Below the pieces are notes generated by a model. It had not been told where the DNA came from. It saw only the letters and a list, made by a program, of their open reading frames with translations, and ran no database searches. Below are positions 16,840 through 25,996 of a stretch of DNA of 64,000 nucleotides, piece after piece. The first letter of the stretch is position 1. Every line of letters begins with the position of its first letter. The DNA comes from Erythrobacter sanguineus (lineage in GTDB: Bacteria; Pseudomonadota; Alphaproteobacteria; Sphingomonadales; Sphingomonadaceae), in assembly GCF_900143235.1 (NCBI RefSeq), contig NZ_FRDF01000003.1:40001-104000 (forward strand). Reading direction: 5' to 3'. Both the position numbers and the translations under genes were made by a program.

Positions 16840-18213
16840 TTAACTGCGTTCGCGGGTCAAATCCCCATCGGCCTGCAAGGCGAACCAGCCATGCACCAGC
16901 ACCGCAGCGCACAGCGCCACGATCAGGCCAAACCCCAGCCAATCCGAATGGCCATAAAGCCACACCCCCAGTGCAGGGGCATAGATATAACTCGCCCCTG
17001 CCAGCGATGCGACAATGCCCGATGCCTGTCCCTGTTCGGCGCGGGTCACCGCGAGCGAGGTGCCTGCGGTGGTGCCGGGCCGGAACAGGCCAAAGCCCAG
17101 CGATGCGATGGCATAGCCCAGCGCGATCAGGTGCAGATCGTCCGCGATCCCCAGCACGATCGTGCCGAAAGCGGCGGTGGTGATCCCCCACAAGGTCGCC
17201 GCGCGCGGGCCGAGATCGAAGCGCGGGATCAGCCCCCACTGCGCCAGAAGGGTGGCAATCGCCCCGCTCATCAGCACCAGCCCCACCGGCCCCGCGCCCT
17301 CTGCCGGCGTGTCGCGCAGGCCCAGCCGATCCAGCACCAGAAAGCCCGAAATCCCCAGCACCATCGCTTGCGCATGGCCGCCAAAAAAGCCCGCGAAAAC
17401 CCATGGGCGCAGGCGCGGATCGAGCCAGCCGAGGCGGGGCGATTCGCCCCCCGCCTCGCCGCCGGTCTCGCCATCATCGTCCGGATCGAGCGCGGCTTGC
17501 GGATCGCTTGGCGCGCCCGAACCGCTCGAATAGGGGGCCGCCTGCCCGCGTGCAGCGAATTGCGGCTCGTCATTGGGCAGCCGCCAGCGCAGCAGCACCA
17601 GCGCCACCACCCCGATCAGCGCAAAGCAGATGAACGGGCCGGTCAAGCCGAGCAGCGGCAACACCATCAGCGGCGCAAGCGCCGGGCCAATCACCGTGCC
17701 AAGGCCAAAGCTGGACGCGATCAGCGACAGCGCCTGTGTGCGCTCCGCACGCGGTGTGCGCGACGCCACATAGGCCTGCACCGCCGGCGGTGCGGCACTG
17801 CCGAACCCGCCATAGAGGCTGCGCGCAGCAGCAAAGGCGATCAGCGCCCAAACGGCCGAAAGCCAGCCCGACAGCCCGGCATAAAGCGCCAGCCCGCATA
17901 GCAGCATCGAGATGATGAAACCCACCAGTCCGAGCGCCATCATCGCCTTGCGCCCGCGCTGATCCGACCGCCGCGCCCAGAACGGCGCGCACACCACCCA
18001 CAGCAGCGCCGACCAGCTATAGGCCAGGCTGATCCACACGTCCGCCACGCCCAGCGCCGTGCCGATCGAAGGCATCACCGATTGCATCGCGGTGTTGCCC
18101 GCCGCGGTCACCAGCATCACGGTAAACAGCAATGCCATGCGCGATGGCGGGATCGCACCGCGCGAACCGGCAGTTGCAGTAGCGCGGGTCAGGTCGGAAT
18201 CGGAATCGGCCAT
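16840..18213 (-). CDS. MFS transporter (drug-exporter type)
   Basis: 457 residues with twelve hydrophobic segments. The loop after helix 2 reads APFWARRSDQRGRKAMM, the major facilitator signature between helices 2 and 3. A Pro/Asp/Gly-rich central loop (about 230-270) separates the halves. It probably exports a small molecule by proton exchange; the substrate is unknown. The next gene in the same direction begins 18 bases upstream, so the two form an operon. Confidence 0.87.
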   Translation of the reverse strand: MADSDSDLTRATATAGSRGAIPPSRMALLFTVMLVTAAGNTAMQSVMPSIGTALGVADVWISLAYSWSALLWVVCAPFWARRSDQRGRKAMMALGLVGFIISMLLCGLALYAGLSGWLSAVWALIAFAAARSLYGGFGSAAPPAVQAYVASRTPRAERTQALSLIASSFGLGTVIGPALAPLMVLPLLGLTGPFICFALIGVVALVLLRWRLPNDEPQFAARGQAAPYSSGSGAPSDPQAALDPDDDGETGGEAGGESPRLGWLDPRLRPWVFAGFFGGHAQAMVLGISGFLVLDRLGLRDTPAEGAGPVGLVLMSGAIATLLAQWGLIPRFDLGPRAATLWGITTAAFGTIVLGIADDLHLIALGYAIASLGFGLFRPGTTAGTSLAVTRAEQGQASGIVASLAGASYIYAPALGVWLYGHSDWLGFGLIVALCAAVLVHGWFALQADGDLTRERS

Positions 18214-18231
18214 GCCAGCCCGTTCTGCGCG

Positions 18232-19080
18232 CTATTCGAAGGTTTCGGCGAGCCGTTCCGGCGATGCCCCGGCCAGCTGACGATGGATCGCGGCCAGCAC
18301 GACCAGGAAGATGACCGTGATGACCGTGTTGATCAGGGCGCTCACCAGCCCGGTGCCGATGCTCGCCACTGCGCCGCCAAAGGCCGACAGGATCAGCACG
18401 AGGATACCCTGCACCAGCGCGCCGATAATCACGATGGTAACAAACAGCAGCGCGAAGAAGGCGAGAATGCGCAGGCTGTTGCCCTTGGTCAGCCGCCATG
18501 AACGGGCGATCGCGGCAATCGGATTGCGTTCCTCGTCAATCGCGATGACCGGCGCGATCAAGGCAAACTTCACGAACACGTAAACCGCCAGAACCACCAG
18601 CACGAGGCCGGCGACCAGTGTGAGCGCCGGCGGCGCAAAAGCGGCGATCAGGCCCAGCGGCAGGCCGATCACAAGGCCCGCAGCCATCGCGCTCAGCAAC
18701 TGGGCGGCGATATAGGACGGGATGCTTTTCAACCCCTTGCCCAGCGCCTCGCCCACGGTCGGATTGCCGCGGTCGCTGAGCAGGGCAAGCATGCTCATCG
18801 AACCCACGAACCCGGCAATGGTGACGCCCAGGAACAAAAGCCAGTTATCGGCATAAAACGCGCCCATCTGGTCGATCATCGCCTGCATCGCCACCTGCGG
18901 ATCAGCGTTCACCGGGGCGGGCTCCGGCGGATTGATCATCTCGGGCGCAAATAATGCAGCCGCAAAGGAGGGCAGGAAAAAGAACAGCCCGGCCAGCGCA
19001 CCGATCGTATCGCGGTTGCTGCCGATCAGGCCGGTCGCCTCTGTCCAGGCTCTGCCCATATCCAGCTTGCGGTTTGCCAT
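18232..19080 (-). CDS. Polytopic membrane protein of unknown function
   Basis: 282 residues with about six membrane segments and Gly/Ala/Leu-rich helices. A short conserved-looking loop reads DEERNPIAAIARSWRLTKGN. That loop is typical of the glycerophosphoryl diester phosphodiesterase membrane-domain superfamily, but no catalytic domain is attached. It lies upstream of, and is probably co-transcribed with, the MFS gene. It is divergent from lipB with 86 bases between them. Confidence 0.7.
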   Translation of the reverse strand: MANRKLDMGRAWTEATGLIGSNRDTIGALAGLFFFLPSFAAALFAPEMINPPEPAPVNADPQVAMQAMIDQMGAFYADNWLLFLGVTIAGFVGSMSMLALLSDRGNPTVGEALGKGLKSIPSYIAAQLLSAMAAGLVIGLPLGLIAAFAPPALTLVAGLVLVVLAVYVFVKFALIAPVIAIDEERNPIAAIARSWRLTKGNSLRILAFFALLFVTIVIIGALVQGILVLILSAFGGAVASIGTGLVSALINTVITVIFLVVLAAIHRQLAGASPERLAETFE

Positions 19081-19166
19081 ATGCCCCTATCCGATCCTGA
19101 ACCTGCAAGGGCGATGGAATTCAATCGCCTCTTGATAAGCGCGCTCAATGCCCCCACCGAAGCGGC

Positions 19167-19856
19167 ATGGCAAGCACTGCTCCCCCGGTTGGAACTCTCG
19201 CAAGCGTGGAATGGCGCTGCGATAGCGCGCCGGTGCCTTACGTGGAGGCGATGGAGGCGATGGAGGCGCGCAATCAGGCGGTAGCGGCGGGGGATGTGCA
19301 AGAGCTGATCTGGCTGCTCGAACACCCGCCGGTCTATACCGCCGGAACCAGCGCCGATCCGGCCGAACTGGTCGATCCGCGTTTCGATGTGGTCGCGGCC
19401 GGGCGCGGCGGGCGCTATACCTATCACGGCCCGGGCCAGCGGGTCGGCTATCTGGTGCTCGATCTCAGCCGGCGCGGCAAGGACGTGCGCTGCTTCGTCC
19501 ATGCGATCGAGGGCTGGGTGATCGCCACGCTGGCGCAATTTGGCGTCGAAAGCTGGCGGGCCGAGGGCCGGGTGGGCATCTGGACCCGTGATATTGACGG
19601 GGCCGAAGCGAAAATCGGCGCAATCGGCGTGCGGGTGCGGCGTTGGGTGACGATGCATGGTTTCTCGGTGAACCTTGACCCTGATCTTGCCCATTTCAGC
19701 GGGATCGTGCCCTGCGGCATTGCCGAATATGGCGTCACCAGCATGGCGCGGCTGGGGTTGAAGGTTTCGCCCGAGGTGTGGGACGCGGCGCTTGCCGCCA
19801 CGGCTGAGGATTTTCTTGACGCGCTTGGCGGCCCTGCGCGAAAGGCGTGCGGATGA
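19167..19856 (+). CDS. lipB: Octanoyltransferase LipB
   Basis: 229 residues. LipB moves octanoyl from acyl carrier protein to lipoyl-dependent enzymes. The family blocks are present: [44 protein letters not shown] (catalytic Lys), HGFSVNL and VPCGI (acyl-accepting Cys). Its TGA overlaps the ATG of a small lipoprotein gene (ATGA). Confidence 0.95.
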   Translation: MASTAPPVGTLASVEWRCDSAPVPYVEAMEAMEARNQAVAAGDVQELIWLLEHPPVYTAGTSADPAELVDPRFDVVAAGRGGRYTYHGPGQRVGYLVLDLSRRGKDVRCFVHAIEGWVIATLAQFGVESWRAEGRVGIWTRDIDGAEAKIGAIGVRVRRWVTMHGFSVNLDPDLAHFSGIVPCGIAEYGVTSMARLGLKVSPEVWDAALAATAEDFLDALGGPARKACG

Positions 19857-20164
19857 AACGTGCCGCCATCCTTGCCCTCGCCCTGCTTGCCGCCGGTTGC
19901 GCCGAGGAGGCCCCGCCGCCCCCGCAGCAGCAGGGCGGCGAGGCGGCGGGCGAAGTGCTGGGCGGATCAATCAGCGATGCCATGATCCCGCTTGAACAAT
20001 TGCGTTCGGAAGCCCCGCTGATGCCGCGCCGGAGCGCCGCATCGCCTGCAGAGGCACAAGCGGGCGAAGCGCAGACAGAAACGGGCGAAGGCGAGCCGCA
20101 AAGCGAAGGGGCCGAAGCAGCGCCCGCTGCCCCGACCCCCGAACCGCCTCAGGCTGGCGAGTAA
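19853..20164 (+). CDS. Small proline/glutamate-rich lipoprotein
   Basis: 103 residues from the ATG that overlaps the lipB stop. A lipoprotein signal peptide with lipobox LLAAGC is followed by a disordered stretch rich in Pro, Gln, Glu and Ala. No domain is recognisable. The coupling to lipB may be only positional. It is convergent with the old yellow enzyme gene, which ends at the next base. Confidence 0.7.
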   Translation: MKRAAILALALLAAGCAEEAPPPPQQQGGEAAGEVLGGSISDAMIPLEQLRSEAPLMPRRSAASPAEAQAGEAQTETGEGEPQSEGAEAAPAAPTPEPPQAGE

Positions 20165-21277
20165 TTATTCGGCGGCTTCGGCCTGTTCTTCGGCCAGCGT
20201 CGGATAATCGACATAGCCTTCGGGAATCGGGAAGTACCAGCTCTTGGGCACGTCCTTGTTGGGGTTCCAGTGCGCGCCGGCCGCGATCCGCTTTTCCAGA
20301 TCCGGGTTGGAGATATAGGGCCGGCCAAAGCTCACCGCGTCGCACTTTCCGCTTGTCACATCGGCTTCGGCTTCTGCGGCGGTGTAATCGGAATTGAGGA
20401 TCAGCGCGCCGGTGTAGATTTCCCGGATCAGCGGGCTTTGCTTGGGCACGTCGGTCTGGCCGAAGGTGCCCTCTGGCCCCGGTTCGCGCAGTTCGACAAA
20501 GGCAAGGCCCAGTTCCTCGCACACCTTGGCGGCCGCGCCGAAGGTTGCGGGCGGGTTGCTGTCATCGGCGCCTTGCGAATCGCCGTTGGGCGACAGGCGG
20601 ATGCCGACGCGATCCGCGCCCCAGACATCGATCAGCGCTTCCAGTACTTCGCGCATGAAGCGGGTGCGTTTTTCGGGGGTGCCGCCATATTCGTCGGTTC
20701 TGAGGTTGCTGTTATCGCGCAGGAACTGGTCGACCAGATAGCCATTCGCGCTGTGCAGCTGCACCCCGTCAAAGCCGGCTGCCTTGGCGTTTTCGGCAGC
20801 GCGGCGGTAATCGCCGATGGTGCGCTGGATATCCTCGTGCGTCATGGCGCGGGCCTGCGCATAGGGCTGCTTGCCGACCGGGGTGTGGGCATCACCGGGC
20901 GCGGTGGTTGCGCTGGCGGAAAAGGGCGGCTCGCCATCGAGGAAATAGGGATGCACGATCCGGCCCATGTGCCACAGCTGCATGACGATCAGCCCGCCTT
21001 CTGCGTGCACGGCCTTGGTGGAGGCCTTCCACGCTTCGGTCTGTTCATCGCTCCAGATGCCGGGCGCCGATGGCCAGCCGAGCCCTTCGCGGCTGATGCC
21101 GGTCGCCTCGGTCAGGATCATGCCGGCCCCGGCGCGCTGGCGGTAATAGGTCGCCATCAATTCATTGGGCACGAACATCGGCTCGGCCGCGCGGCCGCGG
21201 GTCAGCGGGGCCATGAAGATGCGGTTCTTCGCTTCAAGGGCGCCCATCGTGAGCGGTTGGAACAGAGCGTCATGCAT
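20165..21277 (-). CDS. Old yellow enzyme family alkene reductase (NemA-like)
   Basis: 370 residues from the ATG at 21277 (MHDALFQPLTMGALEAKNRI). FMN- and substrate-binding positions are visible: MAPLTRGRA near the start, the His/Asn pair in LHSANGYLVDQFL, and DEYGGTPEKRTRF. These flavoenzymes reduce activated alkenes such as enones, nitroesters and N-ethylmaleimide with NAD(P)H in the cytosol. The frame upstream of this Met lacks family similarity. It is divergent from the DMT transporter gene. Confidence 0.92.
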   Translation of the reverse strand: MHDALFQPLTMGALEAKNRIFMAPLTRGRAAEPMFVPNELMATYYRQRAGAGMILTEATGISREGLGWPSAPGIWSDEQTEAWKASTKAVHAEGGLIVMQLWHMGRIVHPYFLDGEPPFSASATTAPGDAHTPVGKQPYAQARAMTHEDIQRTIGDYRRAAENAKAAGFDGVQLHSANGYLVDQFLRDNSNLRTDEYGGTPEKRTRFMREVLEALIDVWGADRVGIRLSPNGDSQGADDSNPPATFGAAAKVCEELGLAFVELREPGPEGTFGQTDVPKQSPLIREIYTGALILNSDYTAAEAEADVTSGKCDAVSFGRPYISNPDLEKRIAAGAHWNPNKDVPKSWYFPIPEGYVDYPTLAEEQAEAAE

Positions 21278-21345
21278 GTGGGAAATTCTCCTGTCTCGAT
21301 ATCTTTGGGTTAGGCACTTGGGGCGTGCGAAGCTAGGGCGCAAGC

Positions 21346-22248
21346 ATGGAAAATGAGGGGGCGTCCCAAGCAAACCTTGCCGCCACGCCGGCGCGCCCCC
21401 GCAGCATTTTGCTGCTGGCGGCGCTGCTGGGCGGCAATGTGGCGCTGGCGCTGGGACCGTGGTTTGTGCGCATGGCCGATACCGGGCCAGTCTCCGCCGG
21501 GTTCTGGCGGCTGTTTCTGGCGCTGCCGTTTCTGATGCTGTTCGCCCGCGCGCGCGGCCAGCGGCTGACGGGGATGGGGCCGAAGACGCTGGCGCTGGTG
21601 GCGCTGGGCGCGGTGACCTTCGCGCTTGATCTGGCCAGCTGGCATATCGGTATCGGCATGACCCGGCTGGGCAATGCGACCTTGTTCGGCAATGCCGGGT
21701 CGATTGTGCTGCTGTTCTGGATGTTCATCGCCCACCGGATGCTGCCCAGGCGGCTGGAATGGCTGGCGATCATCTTTGCGCTGGCAGGGGCGGCGATCCT
21801 GATGGGACGCAGCCTCGAAATTTCGACGGCGACGCTGGTGGGCGATCTGTTCTGCCTTGCCGCCGGGCTGCTCTACGCGGTCTATCTGCTGACGTTGCAG
21901 CGCGCGCGCGGGCAGTTCGGATCGTGGAGTCTGCTGGTCTGGGTGTGCCTGTTCGGCTGCCCGGTGCTGCTCGCAATCGCGCTGGCGCTGGGCGAGCCGG
22001 TGTGGCCGACCGACTGGACGCCGCTGATCGGCCTGTTCATCGTCAGCCAATTGCTGGGGCAGGGACTGCTGGTCTATGCGCTTGGCCATTTTCCGCCGCT
22101 GGTGATCGGCCTTGCGCTGCTGACCCAGCCCGCGGTCGCCTCGCTTTATGGCTGGCTGGCGTTCGGCGAGGTTTTGAGCGCGCTCGACATTATCGGCATG
22201 GCGCTGGTCGGCACGGCGCTGGCCGTGGCGCGCGGGCGCAGCAGCTAG
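21346..22248 (+). CDS. EamA/DMT superfamily transporter
   Basis: 300 residues with ten membrane segments in two repeats of five, characteristic of drug/metabolite transporters (EamA). The pattern GPVSAGFWRLFLALPFL in repeat one and QPAVASLYGWLAFGE in repeat two mark the duplicated unit. The substrate is unknown. Its TAG is shared as CTAG with the stop of the convergent DUF2254 gene. Confidence 0.88.
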   Translation: MENEGASQANLAATPARPRSILLLAALLGGNVALALGPWFVRMADTGPVSAGFWRLFLALPFLMLFARARGQRLTGMGPKTLALVALGAVTFALDLASWHIGIGMTRLGNATLFGNAGSIVLLFWMFIAHRMLPRRLEWLAIIFALAGAAILMGRSLEISTATLVGDLFCLAAGLLYAVYLLTLQRARGQFGSWSLLVWVCLFGCPVLLAIALALGEPVWPTDWTPLIGLFIVSQLLGQGLLVYALGHFPPLVIGLALLTQPAVASLYGWLAFGEVLSALDIIGMALVGTALAVARGRSS

Positions 22249-23555
22249 GGCTCGCTCAGGGGCGCAAAGAACCGCTCGAACGCGGAGAGCCGTTCTTCGA
22301 CCAGTGCAAGATCCGGCCCGTCCAGCACCAGCCGCGCCTGATCGCCGAGCAGGCGGCCCTGTTCGCGCAAGGTCCATCGCCGCCCCCGGTCATTGATCGG
22401 CGTGGCGGCATTTTCCAGCACGTCGAGCATCACCTGCGCCGCGATCGGGCTGGTGGCCGCAGCGCTGCGGATCCCGCCAAAGCCGCGGCGCGCGAAATGT
22501 TCGAAATTGTCGGCGCAGGGCAGAACCGGGCAATCTTTCGTCTTGTCCTTGCAGACATTGCGCCTGAGATCGCGCCGCGCGATTTCCGACGTCGCCGCGC
22601 CCAGCCAGTGCAGCGCATTGATCGCGGTGAAGGGATCATTGATGCCCGGCGACAGGGCCCTCAAGGCGATCTCCGTCAGTTCATCGATCAGGAATTGCGG
22701 ATCCTGTTCAGGCGTGCGGACGGGGCCGAAGGTGAAGGATTTGCGGATCTGGCTTTCGATCGCTTCGGGCGGAACACCCTCGACATCGACCAGTGCCAGC
22801 CCGCGATGGACGAAATCGCCGGTCCGCACCCGCAGCGACAGGACGCAATCCTGTTCGCGCGCGGTGCTTTCAAGCTCGGCAAAGTCGATCAGCTGCACGT
22901 AACCTTCCGTCCAGGCGTGGAGCGGTTCCCCGCCGCGCGAAGGTTCGGGCTCGCAATAGCTGTCTTCTTCGGGATAGATGTCGCGGATCGTGCGCAGCAA
23001 CCGATGGCCGATCCCCTCCAGCACGATATTGATGCGGATAGATGAGGGGATGTGGTGAAGGAAATAGACCAGCACCGCCACGCACAGCGCCATCAGCAGA
23101 TAGGCCACCACCAGCGAGGCCTGCGGCACGAAGCCCGCGCCCGCAGGCCCGGCGGTTTCTTCCGCCACCCGCACGGCGCGCATCACCATCAGCGCATAGA
23201 CAAAGGTGCCGATCAGCGTGGCGAGGCTGAACTGGTTGCCGCGATCTTCCATGAAATTGGTGAGCAGGCGCGGGCCGTAATTGCCGCTGGCATAGGCGAC
23301 CGCGGCGATGGTGATCGAAAACACCGTGGCCGCGACCCCGATCATGCTGCCGGCCATCACCGAAAGGATGGTGAGCGAGCCTTCCGGGCGTGCCGCGACG
23401 AACCAATCCGCCTCGACCAGAGGCTGCGCAAAGCCGCGCACGTCGATCCAGATCATCGTGATCGCCAGCAGCATCCCGATGATCGCGAACAGCGCCGGAT
23501 AGAACCAGTAATTGGCGTTGATGCGCGCCCAGAGGAAGCGGAGTTCAGCGGTCAT
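22245..23555 (-). CDS. DUF2254 family membrane protein
   Basis: About 436 residues from the Met of MTAELRFLWARINANYWFYPAL. The strongly hydrophobic N-terminal half has four membrane helices, with the family's SMIGVAATVFSITIAAVAYASGNYGPR stretch split across a helix and loop. The C-terminal cytosolic half has LRALSPGINDPFTAINALHWL. Function is unknown; it is a conserved bacterial envelope protein. An 18-codon upstream extension exists but is not hydrophobic. Confidence 0.85.
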   Translation of the reverse strand: MTAELRFLWARINANYWFYPALFAIIGMLLAITMIWIDVRGFAQPLVEADWFVAARPEGSLTILSVMAGSMIGVAATVFSITIAAVAYASGNYGPRLLTNFMEDRGNQFSLATLIGTFVYALMVMRAVRVAEETAGPAGAGFVPQASLVVAYLLMALCVAVLVYFLHHIPSSIRINIVLEGIGHRLLRTIRDIYPEEDSYCEPEPSRGGEPLHAWTEGYVQLIDFAELESTAREQDCVLSLRVRTGDFVHRGLALVDVEGVPPEAIESQIRKSFTFGPVRTPEQDPQFLIDELTEIALRALSPGINDPFTAINALHWLGAATSEIARRDLRRNVCKDKTKDCPVLPCADNFEHFARRGFGGIRSAAATSPIAAQVMLDVLENAATPINDRGRRWTLREQGRLLGDQARLVLDGPDLALVEERLSAFERFFAPLSEP

Positions 23556-23605
23556 GGTGAAACAACGCGCGAAACCGGGGAAGGGGTTCGGGGATGGAGC
23601 AAGCC

Positions 23606-24607
23606 TCAATCCCCGCTGAAATGCACCTTACCCAGATCGCCCATGCCCACCGTGCCGCTCGCCATGTCGAGCATCCGGTCGAGGCTGCGCTTGGCGCGCA
23701 GGCGCAGGCCTTCCTCGATCTCGATGCGCGGTTCCAGATCGCGCAAGGCGACGTAGAGTTTCTCCATCGTGTTCAATGCCATGTAGGGGCAGATGTTGCA
23801 TGAACAATTGCCGTCGGCGCCGGGCGCGCCGATGAAATTCTTGTTCGGCAGCGCCTTTTCCATCTGGTGGATGATGTGCGGTTCGGTCGCGACGATCAGG
23901 GTATCGCCTTCAAACTCCTGCGCATATTGCAGGATGCCGCTGGTCGAACCGACATAGTCCGCGTGGTCGATGATGGTTGGCGGGCATTCCGGGTGCGCGG
24001 CAACCGGCGCGCCGGGGTGCTTTTCCTTGAGCTTCAGGAGTTCGGTCTCGCTGAAAGCCTCGTGGACGATGCACACGCCCGGCCACAGCAGCATTTCGCG
24101 GTTGAACTTGCGCGACAGGTAACCGCCCAGATGCCGGTCCGGGCCGAAGATGATCTTCTGTTCGGGCGGGATCTGGGCCAGGATCGTCTCGGCGCTGGAA
24201 CTGGTCACGATCACGTCCGACAGGGCTTTTACCTCGGTCGAGCAGTTGATGTAGGTCAGCGCGATGTGATCGGGGTGGGCTTCGCGAAAGGCGCGGAATT
24301 TCTCCGGTGGGCAGGAATCCTCCAAGGAGCACCCGGCGTCCATGTCGGGCAGGATCACGGTTTTCCGGGGGCTGAGGATCTTGGCGGTATCGGCCATGAA
24401 CTTGACCCCGCAGAAGGCGATAACGTCCGCATCGGTCGCCGCCGCCTTGCGCGACAATTCGAGGCTGTCGCCCACGAAGTCGGCAATGTCCTGAATATCG
24501 GGCGTCTGGTAATAATGCGCGAGGATCACCGCGTTGCGCTCTTTGCGCAGACGGTCGATCTCGGCCAGCAGATCGGAGCCGGTGGGGACTTTGGTGACAT
24601 AGCTCAT
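23606..24607 (-). CDS. nadA: Quinolinate synthase NadA
   Basis: 333 residues. NadA condenses iminoaspartate with dihydroxyacetone phosphate to quinolinate, the first committed pyridine of NAD synthesis, using a [4Fe-4S] cluster. The three cluster cysteines sit in AFCGVKFMA, AHPECPPTI and NICPYMALN. Substrate motifs LAHYYQ, YINCSTEVKAL and GSTSGIL are intact. nadB and nadC are not adjacent. It is followed leftwards by the DUF2254 gene after about 50 bases. Confidence 0.95.
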   Translation of the reverse strand: MSYVTKVPTGSDLLAEIDRLRKERNAVILAHYYQTPDIQDIADFVGDSLELSRKAAATDADVIAFCGVKFMADTAKILSPRKTVILPDMDAGCSLEDSCPPEKFRAFREAHPDHIALTYINCSTEVKALSDVIVTSSSAETILAQIPPEQKIIFGPDRHLGGYLSRKFNREMLLWPGVCIVHEAFSETELLKLKEKHPGAPVAAHPECPPTIIDHADYVGSTSGILQYAQEFEGDTLIVATEPHIIHQMEKALPNKNFIGAPGADGNCSCNICPYMALNTMEKLYVALRDLEPRIEIEEGLRLRAKRSLDRMLDMASGTVGMGDLGKVHFSGD

Positions 24608-25089
24608 GGGTTTGATCCCGGTAGAATGATGGTGAGGGCGATATAGGGGCAGGGGAGCCGTTACGCCACCCGCCCTTTGCGCGAAGCCGCTGCGCCCGCT
24701 GGCCTGCCCTATTGAGCGCCCTGCATCATGATCCGCGTTCGAGCCAGCGTAAGGCTGGCCCCGGATTTGAGCTGATTATGTTGCCTTAGAAACATTAGAA
24801 AAAGACAGCGGATGCGCCGCGTTGTTAAATACATTTAACTAACAACATGCGAAGCCCGGTTCCCAAATTCCAAATTACCGGCAGGGCGCACCGCAGATAA
24901 ATCTGAAAAACATGGGTAATTCACCAAGTGAAGTACGGCGCTTAACATGCACGTTGTTTATATAAAACTAACAAACGTTACGCGATAATACTTATTCGTA
25001 TTAACCGCCCTTTAACCAAACTTGAAAAATTTTTAATGTAATATGACTTTGGGTCGGAGTTTGAATTAAATACAAGCTTCCGAGGGATC
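24608..25089. other. 482-base AT-rich regulatory region, no gene seen
   Basis: No convincing open frame or RNA gene. The right two thirds is strikingly AT-rich against the GC-rich surroundings. It holds an inverted repeat around 24822-24847 (GTTGTTA against TAACAAC), repeated ACTAACAA words at 24838 and 24967, and a CtrA-type box at 25001. It most likely contains the promoters of nadA (leftward) and of the regulator at 25090 (rightward). Confidence 0.6.
25001..25015 (+). promoter_or_regulatory. CtrA-type binding box
   Basis: TTAA, seven bases (CCGCCCT), then TTAA followed by CC matches the alphaproteobacterial CtrA recognition pattern TTAA-N7-TTAA exactly. It lies about 75 bases upstream of the regulator start at 25090, within an AT-rich promoter region. 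Confidence 0.5.
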
Positions 25090-25938
25090 ATGGCAAAGTC
25101 TGTAAAATCTGAAGATTTCTTCTCGCCCCCTAGGGCGAGGCATGCCGCGAATGATGTCGATAATGATGTCGATGTGGACCGGCCTGACGTGTCCCTGTTT
25201 GAATTTTCTACTGAACCGGCCGAACAGCAATTTGAATATCTCATCAGGGAGCGATCTGCCGGCCCCAACGGTTCGCTGCGCGAGCTGGTGGCCAATATTC
25301 GGTTTGTGACGATAGGGACCGGGCACAGGCCGGCGTTGATGGAATTCGTCGAGGCGACTTTCGGGCCGGTGACGATCTATTCCGTCGAGAAAGACAACAT
25401 CCGCGGTTTTTCCAGCCAGCCAGCTTCATTTTCGATCATTGTGGCCCTGCTGGACGATGTCACGAGAGCCAAGCGGCTGTTTCGGGAGCACAAATCGTTC
25501 ATGGACAACAAGCTGTGCTACGCGATCATGACCGAATCCAATCCCAAGGCAAGGGCCAGTCTGCTGCGGTTCGCGTTCGACGATGTCTTTGACACGCGGA
25601 TGAAGCCGGCGGAAATAATTGTCCGGATGCAGGCGCATCTGAACCGCCAGGGTCATTATAATCGCGCCATCAAAGAGGATGAGCATTTTCAGATCTTCTG
25701 TGATGAGAACATCGAAGGCCGGGTCTACACCACGCAGATGGAAATCCTCCGGCAGCTTTACGACAATCTGGGCAAGGTGGTCCGGTATCGCGAGCTGGCA
25801 TCTTACGATTATCATTCCGGCGACTTCCGGTACAAATCGCTGAGCGTAAGGATTCACAATCTGCGCAAGAGACTGAAAAACTATCAAATACGCTGTGAAC
25901 GGGGAGCCGGATACGCCCTGGTAAGGGGCGGAAACTGA
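25090..25938 (+). CDS. Orphan OmpR/PhoB-type winged-helix regulator
   Basis: 282 residues behind CGAGGG. The C-terminal quarter is a PhoB/OmpR winged helix: TTQMEILRQLYDNLGKVVRYREL, then SLSVRIHNLRKRLKN and the wing GAGYALVRGG. The N-terminal part resembles a receiver fold in length and alternation (VTIGTGH..., SIIVALLDDV..., CYAIMTES...), but no clear phospho-acceptor Asp/Lys set can be assigned, so it may be a pseudo-receiver. No histidine kinase is nearby. The CtrA-type box upstream suggests cell-cycle control. The target is unknown. Confidence 0.78.
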   Translation: MAKSVKSEDFFSPPRARHAANDVDNDVDVDRPDVSLFEFSTEPAEQQFEYLIRERSAGPNGSLRELVANIRFVTIGTGHRPALMEFVEATFGPVTIYSVEKDNIRGFSSQPASFSIIVALLDDVTRAKRLFREHKSFMDNKLCYAIMTESNPKARASLLRFAFDDVFDTRMKPAEIIVRMQAHLNRQGHYNRAIKEDEHFQIFCDENIEGRVYTTQMEILRQLYDNLGKVVRYRELASYDYHSGDFRYKSLSVRIHNLRKRLKNYQIRCERGAGYALVRGGN

Positions 25939-25996
25939 GATTGGGCGGTGCCGACGGGCGCGGCTCCGCTCAGGGAAATCGGGCGGGCGGAACCGG

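Noticed and set aside
24820..24850. TTAA-N6-TTAAC as a second CtrA box
   Set aside because: The spacer is six bases, not seven, so it does not meet the consensus.
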